NCBI GenBank assembly: GCA_027483425.1
Contig: JAIXUR010000607.1
Span: 1 to 11,597 of the forward strand
Origin: Cyanobacteriota bacterium
GTDB lineage: Bacteria; Cyanobacteriota; Cyanobacteriia; Phormidesmidales; Phormidesmidaceae
Direction: 5' to 3'
DNA length: 11,597 nucleotides
Position 1 is the first letter of the stretch; every line of letters begins with the position of its first letter. The notes under the pieces are model-generated. The model did no database searches and was not told the DNA's origin. It saw only the letters and a list, made by a program, of their open reading frames with translations. Shown piece after piece: positions 6,682-11,597 of this stretch. A program made the position numbers and the translations under genes.

Positions 6682-7432
6682 GGGCTAGGCCTTCTGAGAC
6701 TAAGCCTTCTGGGGCTGGGTCTTCTGGGGCCAGGCTGTCGTACAGGTCTGAGAGGGTGACGACGCGGTAGCCCTGGCGATCGATCAGCTTCAGCAGGGCG
6801 GGCAGGGCCTGGGCGGTCTGGCTACAGCGCTCCAGGGAGCCGCCATGCATGACAAAAATGGCCCCCGGAAAGATAAATTGGGCCAGGTACCAGGTGTTGA
6901 GGTTGGGGGTACTGAGGGGTTGCAGGGTATCGAAGGGGATCATCGAAGCCAGGGCAACCAGCGATTCATAGCCGGGGGTTAGCCGCATTTGGTTGACCAT
7001 GGCCTGGTTGTAGAAGCCCCGCCCAGGGCGATACCAGCGAATGGGCTGTTGGGTGAGCTCAGTGATGCGATCGTGGGCCTCTTGGAAGTGGCGGGCAAAC
7101 TGGGCGGGCTGCAAGATCGCCGGTGTCGTGTCGGTGGTGCCGTGGTTGGCGATCTCGTGGCCGCTGGCCAGAATATCTTGCAGGATTGTACTGCCGGGGT
7201 TGAGGTGGTCGGTAATCACAAAGAAGGTGGCCCGCACGGGGTGCTCGGCGGTGCGGTTGTGGCGATCGAGGGCGGTCAGAATGAGGCGAGTAGAGGTGTC
7301 GTCGCGATCGCCCGGCGTCGGCACATCATCGATGGTGAGAGCCACCAGGGGCGCCTGGGTCGGGGCGTAGAACAGCGCATCCGGAAACATCCGGGCGACC
7401 TGGGTGAGCAACTGGTGGTGGGGAGGAGCCAT
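6602..7432 (-). CDS. NodB-type polysaccharide deacetylase (CE4-like)
   Basis: A 276-residue protein with a NodB-homology fold: motif 1 TIDDVP (D35, D36), motif 2 at NHGTTD (H97 to D101), motif 3 R-W-Y-R-P-G-R-G-F (132-140) and the final histidine in FVMHGG (H196). Family members remove N-acetyl groups from chitin-like sugars or peptidoglycan using a metal held by Asp-His-His. Here the second motif-2 histidine is aspartate, an unusual metal set. No signal peptide is seen, which is odd for a wall enzyme. The catalytic domain ends near residue 233; the last 43 residues are a repeat (APEDP, APEGL, VSEGL) and a proline-rich tail encoded antisense to the HAD gene. The ATG at 7432 has no Shine-Dalgarno; the ATG at 7390 is an alternative. 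Confidence 0.9.
   Translation of the reverse strand: MAPPHHQLLTQVARMFPDALFYAPTQAPLVALTIDDVPTPGDRDDTSTRLILTALDRHNRTAEHPVRATFFVITDHLNPGSTILQDILASGHEIANHGTTDTTPAILQPAQFARHFQEAHDRITELTQQPIRWYRPGRGFYNQAMVNQMRLTPGYESLVALASMIPFDTLQPLSTPNLNTWYLAQFIFPGAIFVMHGGSLERCSQTAQALPALLKLIDRQGYRVVTLSDLYDSLAPEDPAPEGLVSEGLAPTAKTPAGPPPPHRPQPPVPPSQPPA
6682..6735. repeat. 15-bp tandem repeat in the deacetylase C-terminus
   Basis: Three 15-bp units with small changes, GGGCTAGGCCTTCTG (6682-6696), AGACTAAGCCTTCTG (6697-6711) and GGGCTGGGTCTTCTG (6712-6726), then a partial fourth. The array begins at the base after the HAD stop codon. On the minus strand it encodes the pentapeptides of the deacetylase tail. Being in multiples of 15 it keeps frame when it expands or shrinks. 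Confidence 0.85.
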
Positions 7433-7461
7433 GGGGGAGATTACCCGTTGGAGCTGGGGGG

Positions 7462-7479
7462 CTGAGCTACACAGCTCAG
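7462..7479. promoter_or_regulatory. Perfect palindrome upstream of the deacetylase gene
   Basis: CTGAGCT (7462-7468), ACAC, AGCTCAG (7473-7479): a perfect 7-bp inverted repeat with a 4-base loop, ending 29 bases upstream of the deacetylase ATG (7432) on its minus-strand leader. It could be an operator for a dimeric regulator or a hairpin in the leader RNA. A terminator is less likely because only three Ts follow on the plus strand. Confidence 0.4.
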
Positions 7480-7603
7480 TTTACCGCTGGGAGATGAGAA
7501 TTTGCCCGACCCAGCAGCGGTGTTGAGATTGTCTTGTCAAAGCCCAATTTGCTGTTCAATGTCCTCCCCTCACCCACCGCATCCCATCTACCATCCCCGC
7601 CAT

Positions 7604-7661
7604 GGCAGACACATAGGTCTGCCAACCATCCCCGATACAGGGCAAACACATAGGTCTGCCC
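7604..7661 (-). repeat. Pair of palindromic repeats, array A
   Basis: Two stem-loops 37 bases apart: GGCAGAC-ACATAG-GTCTGCC (7604-7623, perfect 7-bp stem) and GGGCAAAC-ACATAG-GTCTGCCC (7640-7661, 8-bp stem with one mismatch). The spacer and flanks (CCATCCCCGATACAGG, CCTACGCACCCACCC) match the reverse complement of array B near 11411-11496. The inner copy ends 18 bases after the dppC-like stop codon and may help end that transcript. This looks like a dispersed REP-type intergenic element. Confidence 0.8.
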
Positions 7662-7678
7662 CTACGCACCCACCCGAT

Positions 7679-8617
7679 CTACCGACTCCTCGGGTCAAGG
7701 CGATCGCGCAGCCGATCGCCCAGGGTATTAATGCAGAGGATGGTCAGAAAAATGGCTAAACCGGGGCCCAGTACCAGGTAGGGGGCGCTCTCGATGTAGT
7801 TTTGAGCGTCAAAGAGCATGCGGCCCCAGGTGGGCACATCGGGGGGAAAGCCCACCCCCAAAAAGCTGAGGGTAGACTCGGCCAGCAGGGCGTTGCCGAC
7901 CCCCAGGGTGGCGGCCACAATCACCGGCCCCAGGATGTTGGGCAGCAGGTGGTTGTTGACCACCCGCCAGGGGCCCGCCCCCAGGGCCACGGCGGCTTGA
8001 ACAAAGGTGCGCTGCTTTAGACTTAAAAAACCCGCCCGTACCAGGCGGGCCACGGCCATCCAGTTGAGTCCGCCAATCACCAGCACCACCAGCAAAAAAA
8101 TTCCCCGCTCGGGCCCTAGGGTGCGGCGCACCGGGTCGCCAAATAAATAGACCACCAGCAGCACCAGCGGCAGCTGAGGCAGGGCCAAAAACAGATCCGT
8201 GAGTCGCATGAGTGTACTGTCCACCCAACCGCCGCAGAACCCCGCCACAGCGCCCATGCTGACCCCCAGGCTCATGCCCACTAGGGTTGCCGCCAGCCCC
8301 ACCGCCAGGGAAATGCGGCCCCCCACCAGCAGCCGGGCCAGCTGGTCTTGGCCCAGGTCGTTGGTGCCCAGGGGGTGGGCCCAGGTGGGGGGCTGAAAGG
8401 CCCGGCCAAAATCAATGGCGCTAGGGGAGCCTGGGTAGAGGAGGGGGCCAAGGGCGATCGCCAGGATCAAGATCCCCAGCACCACCAGGGCGAGTCGGGC
8501 CGTGGGATCGTCCCACAGTCGTCTTCCCAGTCCGTCTCCTCGGCTCTTCTCTCGGCTGGGGGGAGTTGGTACCAGGCCTGGGTTAATGTCTGGATCAAGG
8601 TCTGGATTAATGGCCAT
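7679..8617 (-). CDS. ABC transporter permease, DppC/OppC-like
   Basis: A 312-residue inner-membrane permease of the peptide/nickel ABC importer type. The first hydrophobic segment lies at about 42-62, followed by the family hallmark HPLGTNDLGQDQLARLLVG split as HPLGTNDLGQ and DQLARLLVGG (81-100), further membrane helices, and the EAA loop (QAAVALGAGPWRVVNNHLLPN, about 207-227) that docks on the ATPase. SFLGVGFPPDVPTWG (251-265) is also typical. The frame runs to a TTG at 8635, but the ATG at 8617 is the better start, with AGGG six bases upstream; it overlaps the dppB-like gene by 11 bases. The N-terminal cytoplasmic tail is long and repetitive (NPDLDPDINPG). The substrate is unknown because no binding protein is linked. 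Confidence 0.93.
   Translation of the reverse strand: MAINPDLDPDINPGLVPTPPSREKSRGDGLGRRLWDDPTARLALVVLGILILAIALGPLLYPGSPSAIDFGRAFQPPTWAHPLGTNDLGQDQLARLLVGGRISLAVGLAATLVGMSLGVSMGAVAGFCGGWVDSTLMRLTDLFLALPQLPLVLLVVYLFGDPVRRTLGPERGIFLLVVLVIGGLNWMAVARLVRAGFLSLKQRTFVQAAVALGAGPWRVVNNHLLPNILGPVIVAATLGVGNALLAESTLSFLGVGFPPDVPTWGRMLFDAQNYIESAPYLVLGPGLAIFLTILCINTLGDRLRDRLDPRSR
8581..8613. repeat. 12-bp tandem repeat at the permease gene overlap
   Basis: Units of 12 bases: GGTTAATGTCTG (8581-8592), GATCAAGGTCTG (8593-8604) and a partial GATTAATGG (8605-8613). On the minus strand it encodes three near-repeats of I/L-N/D-P-D/G at the N-terminus of the DppC-like protein and it covers the stop codon of the DppB-like gene (8607-8609). 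Confidence 0.65.
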
Positions 8618-9569
8618 AGCGCACCCTGGGATCAATCACGCCGTAGAGCAGATCGGCCACCAGGTTAAAGCCCACGACGAGGACCGCGTAGATAAAGGCA
8701 ATGCCCATCACCACCGGCGTATCGCTGCGGTAGATCGACTCAATCAGCAGCGCCCCAATGCCCGGCACCCGAAAGACCTGCTCGGTCACCAGCGCCCCGG
8801 TAAAAATGGTGGGAATATCGAGGGCCACCAGGGTAACCACCGGAATCAGCGCGTTGCGCAGCATGTGCAGGGTAACGATGCGCCAGCGGCCCAGCCCTTT
8901 AGCCCGCGCGGTTTTGACATAGTTTTGGGGAATTTCTTCGAGCATGGCGGCGCGCACAAACCGCAGCAGCACCGCCGTTTGAAACAGCACCAGGGTGGCA
9001 ATGGGCATGATTGACTGCCGTAGCCACTGCCCCAGGCTGCCTAGATCATTGACCACCAGGGTGTTGTCGTAGATGAAGGGCAGCCAACCCAGACGCACGC
9101 TCAGCACAATAATCAGCACCAGTCCCGAAAAAAACGGCGGGGTCGAAAACCCCATGAAGGCCAGGGTGGTAATGGTGCGGTCAAGCCAGGTGTTGTGTCG
9201 CAGGGCCGCGATCATACCCAGGGGCAGCGCCAGGGCCACGCTGAGCAGGTAGGCAATCCCGATGATCCACAGGGTGACCGGTAGCCGCTGGGCAATCAAC
9301 TCCGCCACCGGCAGGCGACTGGTGAAGGAATAGCCCAGATTGCCGCTAAACAGCGCCACCGTCCACTTCAGATAGCGAACGGGAATGGGCTGATCTAGGC
9401 CCAGCGATCGCCGAATGTTCTCCCGCACCTCCGGCGTCACCGCTGGGTTAGTGGCCAAATCGCCCAGGGGGTTGCTGGGCGCCAGCGCCAGGATGAAGAA
9501 AATCACCGCGCTGATGGCCAGCAGAGTGGGAATGGCGATCAGCAGGCGCTTAAGCAGGTAGCCGAGCAT
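8607..9569 (-). CDS. ABC transporter permease, DppB/OppB-like
   Basis: A 320-residue inner-membrane permease that pairs with the DppC-like product to form the channel of a peptide/nickel-type ABC importer. It has the classic N-terminus (MLGYLLKRLLIAIPTLLAIS, first membrane helix about 9-29), a periplasmic stretch with GDLATNPAVTPE and LGLDQPIPVRY (36-66), then five more hydrophobic segments. The EAA loop is at about 217-240 (YVKTARAKGLGRW then LHMLRNALIP). VFRVPGIGALLIESI (266-280) and the end VIDPRVRYGH are also typical. The start is an ATG 6 bases after the TPR gene stop, without a clear Shine-Dalgarno, suggesting coupled translation. No ATPase (DppD/F) or binding protein lies in the window; in cyanobacteria these are often encoded elsewhere. 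Confidence 0.94.
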   Translation of the reverse strand: MLGYLLKRLLIAIPTLLAISAVIFFILALAPSNPLGDLATNPAVTPEVRENIRRSLGLDQPIPVRYLKWTVALFSGNLGYSFTSRLPVAELIAQRLPVTLWIIGIAYLLSVALALPLGMIAALRHNTWLDRTITTLAFMGFSTPPFFSGLVLIIVLSVRLGWLPFIYDNTLVVNDLGSLGQWLRQSIMPIATLVLFQTAVLLRFVRAAMLEEIPQNYVKTARAKGLGRWRIVTLHMLRNALIPVVTLVALDIPTIFTGALVTEQVFRVPGIGALLIESIYRSDTPVVMGIAFIYAVLVVGFNLVADLLYGVIDPRVRYGH

Positions 9570-9575
9570 GGTTGG

Positions 9576-11096
9576 CTACAGCTGGCTCATCTGATCTAGC
9601 GTCTGGCGGTACCCGGCGGCCTCGCCCTGCTGGAGGTAGAGCTCTGCGGCCTCTTCAAAGTCGCGCCGGGCCCCGGCATCGTCTCCCAGGCTGGCCCGCG
9701 CTACGCCCCGGTTATAAAACAGTTCTGGATCGGCGGTAGTCAGGCTGAGCTGAATGGCCTGGGTCAGGTCTTGGTAGGCCTCCTGGGGTTTGTTAACCTG
9801 CAGGTAGGCGGCCCCCCGGGCCGAGTAGACCGCCGCGTCGTTGGGCTGTATGGCCAGGGCCTGGCTGTAGTCGTCGATTGCCCCAAACACGTCTCCGGTG
9901 GCCAGGCGGGCATCGCCTCGGGCCTGGAGGGCGGCGGTGTAGGCGGGGTCTAGCAGCAGGGCCTCGCTGTAGTCGGCGATCGCCGCCGGTGCATCCCCGG
10001 CCTGCAGCATCACATCGCCCCTTTGCTTGTAGGCGACGGCGGAGTCTGGGTTGAGCTGCAGCACCTCGGCAAAGTCTTGCTGGGCTCCGCTCAGATCCCC
10101 CTGCTCAGCCCGAATCACCCCCCGAGCCATGTAGGCTTCGGCGAGACTGGGGTCGAGCTCAAGGGCGCTATCAATATCTTGCAGGGCTCGGTTGGTCCGT
10201 CCTTGACGGTAGTAAACATAGCCTCGGTTGAGGTAACCCCGGGCCATGTCAGGGGCTAGCTGCACCGCCTGGTTGAGGTCATCCAGGGCGGCATCATAGA
10301 GCCCCAGGTTGTAGTAGGCTACCCCTCGCCCCATGTAGGCTCGGGGCAGGTCGCCCTCCAGCTCAATGGCCTGGCTAAAGTCACTGACGGCATCGCTGTA
10401 GTTGTCTAGCTGCTCCAAGGTAAACCCGCGCAGCACGTAGGCCGAAGGGTTAGTGGGGTCGAGCTCAATCGCGGTGGAGAAATCTTCTAGGGCTAGCTCG
10501 TGGCGGCCTGCCTGGCTGTCGATTAACCCTCGGTAAAGGTAGGCCTCGACGCTGTCAGGGTTGGCTTCTAGGGCGGTGTTAAAGTCGGCCTGGGCGAGGG
10601 CGGTTTCGCCCTGGCGGTAGTAGACGCTGCCCCGGCCCAAGAGGGCGGTGGCGTTGCCGGGGTCGAGGCTCAGGGCCTGGTTGAGGTCGGTCAGCGCCTG
10701 GTTGTAGTCACCTTGGTTGGCATAGATTAGCCCGCGATACACGTAGGCATTGGCCAGGCTGGGATTTTTTTCGAGGGCCAGGTTAAAGGACTCTAGGGCC
10801 GCGTCGTAGTCGCCCCGCGTGTATTGTTCCACTCCCTGGTTATAGAGAGTGATCGCCGATGGCCCGGTCTCAGCGGGTGCGGCGGTGGTTGCCTCTGGGG
10901 CAGCCGTTTCGGGAACCGCTACCTCAGGAATCAGGATTTCAGTTTCGGTGGTGTCCGGGGCTCCCAGCTCGAGCTCCAGGCCACCGTTTTCCAGAGCACC
11001 GGGCCCACCCGGAGGAGTCTGGGCATAGACCTCCAGAGGTACAGCCCCTCCGACCAACCCCAGGCCCAGCAGCAGCATTAGATGATGCAATTTCAT
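9576..11096 (-). CDS. Exported protein with twelve TPR repeats
   Basis: A 506-residue protein. Residues 1-26 form a Sec signal peptide (MKLHHL, then LLLGLGLVGGAV, then cleavage after V-Y-A); there is no lipobox cysteine. A 50-residue linker rich in E, T, A and P follows (to about residue 80). The rest is twelve consecutive TPR units of 34 residues, each with the RGxxYxxxGxYxxAxxDxxxALxLxP pattern (for example YRGLIYANQGDYNQALTDLN), and a short C-terminal helix. TPR solenoids bind peptides or partner proteins; here it should act in the periplasm or thylakoid lumen. The ATG has GGAGAGGA just upstream, a good ribosome binding site. It leads an operon with DppB- and DppC-like permeases, 6 bases apart, so a role in presenting or sensing the imported substrate is plausible but unproven. 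Confidence 0.92.
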   Translation of the reverse strand: MKLHHLMLLLGLGLVGGAVPLEVYAQTPPGGPGALENGGLELELGAPDTTETEILIPEVAVPETAAPEATTAAPAETGPSAITLYNQGVEQYTRGDYDAALESFNLALEKNPSLANAYVYRGLIYANQGDYNQALTDLNQALSLDPGNATALLGRGSVYYRQGETALAQADFNTALEANPDSVEAYLYRGLIDSQAGRHELALEDFSTAIELDPTNPSAYVLRGFTLEQLDNYSDAVSDFSQAIELEGDLPRAYMGRGVAYYNLGLYDAALDDLNQAVQLAPDMARGYLNRGYVYYRQGRTNRALQDIDSALELDPSLAEAYMARGVIRAEQGDLSGAQQDFAEVLQLNPDSAVAYKQRGDVMLQAGDAPAAIADYSEALLLDPAYTAALQARGDARLATGDVFGAIDDYSQALAIQPNDAAVYSARGAAYLQVNKPQEAYQDLTQAIQLSLTTADPELFYNRGVARASLGDDAGARRDFEEAAELYLQQGEAAGYRQTLDQMSQL

Positions 11097-11597
11097 GGCT
11101 TCCTCTCCACCGACGGTGTTGCAGACTAAAAAAACGGTGCCACTCCATCAGCAGCGGCCCCTGTCAGGGTACCCACCCACAGGTCTGGCGATAATGATAG
11201 GTCAGCTTTTGCGGGTTGCGAGACGGGGTTTGAGAGTTTTTTTGAGATCGCGGTAGCTTCGTTACATTTGGCCGAATTGCCGCTAGGGGCGGCGGCCAGG
11301 GGCTAGGGCGATCCCACGCGGCCTGGATGATGTTGGACGGGAGGTTGGGTATGGCAAGATCACAGCGGCGTTTGACGGTACCCCACTGTGATTTGGATTG
11401 ACTGGGCCGAGGTGGGTAGGGGCAGACCTATGGGTCTGCCCTGGATCGGGGTAGGTGGGTAGGGGCAGACCAGTGTGTCTGCCCTGGATCGAGGATGGCG
11501 AGAGGGAAGACCATTTTGGGATTTTGGCTGTCAATACACCTCCCTCCCTCCCCGTAGCCGCTGAATTCCCGTGTAGTATGAGAACAGTGGTTACATC
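11097..11597. other. Intergenic region upstream of the TPR-permease operon
   Basis: No gene is supported in these 500 bases. Near the TPR start there is a CACCG-A-CGGTG palindrome (11108-11118). On the minus strand GGCACCG precedes a run of seven Ts (11128-11134), which could be a weak attenuator in the leader, but its stem is imperfect (GGTACC against GGCACC with a long loop). Palindromic array B lies at 11411-11496. I cannot place a promoter with confidence for the operon or for whatever begins beyond the right edge. Confidence 0.5.
11411..11496 (+). repeat. Pair of palindromic repeats, array B
   Basis: Two 43-base units, 11411-11453 and 11454-11496. Each opens with GGTGGGTAGG and contains a hairpin: GGGCAGACC-TATG-GGTCTGCCC (11420-11441, perfect 9-bp stem) and GGGCAGAC-CAGTGT-GTCTGCCC (11463-11484, perfect 8-bp stem). 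Both are followed by TGGATCG. Stem bases are conserved while the loop differs, so pairing seems to be maintained. The unit is the reverse complement of array A at 7604-7661, so the two arrays flank the TPR-permease operon as inverted copies. Confidence 0.82.

Noticed and set aside
7604..7661. CRISPR array
   Set aside because: The repeats are palindromes that differ from one another, only two occur together, and there are no uniform spacers or cas genes.
7502..7759. An 85-codon plus-strand frame
   Set aside because: It reads through array A and the end of the dppC-like gene; composition is that of repeats and antisense sequence.
8502..9014. A 170-codon plus-strand frame
   Set aside because: It is antisense to the two permease genes, and its histidine-, asparagine- and glutamine-rich composition is what antisense reading of membrane proteins gives.
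11411..11496. Insertion sequence end
   Set aside because: No transposase gene and no target-site duplication can be seen; REP-like repeats explain the structure better.
11283..11534. An 83-codon minus-strand frame
   Set aside because: Its peptide is just a translation of the palindromic repeats (GLPLPTYPDPGQTHRSAP type) and has no ribosome binding site.

Overview
The window looks like chromosomal DNA of a GC-rich cyanobacterium, probably a filamentous Leptolyngbya/Nodosilinea-like type, though that rank is inference. The main evidence is the octamer GCGATCGC (HIP1). I count 13 copies by eye, for example at 119, 174, 293, 1558, 4531, 4783, 5531, 5971, 7304, 7700, 8454, 9404 and 9976. Several proteins also have a cyanobacterial character: a thioredoxin-TPR fusion, an RMD1/DUF155 protein, a stand-alone cyclic-nucleotide-fold protein and a delta-prime subunit without zinc cysteines. 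There are no rRNA or tRNA genes, no CRISPR array and no transposase.

Layout, left to right. (1) Positions 5-1691, minus strand: a two-gene operon of an RMD1-like membrane-anchored protein followed 7 bases later by a thioredoxin-TPR (CnoX/YbbN-like) protein. (2) Positions 2010-3408, plus strand: a cyclic-nucleotide-binding-fold protein and a small FHA protein with an acidic tail. They are separated by a 427-base interval (373 bases if the longest CNB and FHA frames are used) that holds a possible 27-codon ORF. (3) Positions 3409-3643: a convergent spacer with three stem-loops, followed on the minus strand by an unrecognised 105-residue protein. (4) Positions 4203-6681, plus strand: a tightly packed unit of thymidylate kinase (tmk), DNA polymerase III delta-prime (holB) and a Cof-type HAD phosphatase. 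(5) Positions 6602-7432, minus strand: a NodB-type polysaccharide deacetylase whose proline-rich tail is encoded antisense to the last 80 bases of the HAD gene. (6) Positions 7679-11096, minus strand: an operon of an exported 12-TPR protein, a DppB-like permease and a DppC-like permease. Palindromic repeat pairs lie at both ends of this operon, in opposite orientation.

How the genes work together. tmk and holB both serve DNA replication (dTTP supply and clamp loading) and overlap, so they are probably cotranscribed. The TPR-DppB-DppC operon gives an ABC-importer membrane channel and a periplasmic solenoid protein, but no substrate-binding protein or ATPase lies in the window. The FHA and cyclic-nucleotide-fold proteins suggest signalling, but their partners cannot be seen.

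Most of the window is ordinary housekeeping and accessory sequence, and I see no convincing new defence or mobile system. The points most worth a second look are the TPR-permease operon, the 80-base antisense 3' overlap with its 15-bp minisatellite, the inverted palindromic repeat pairs, and the degenerate ligand or metal motifs in the CNB-fold protein, the deacetylase and delta-prime.
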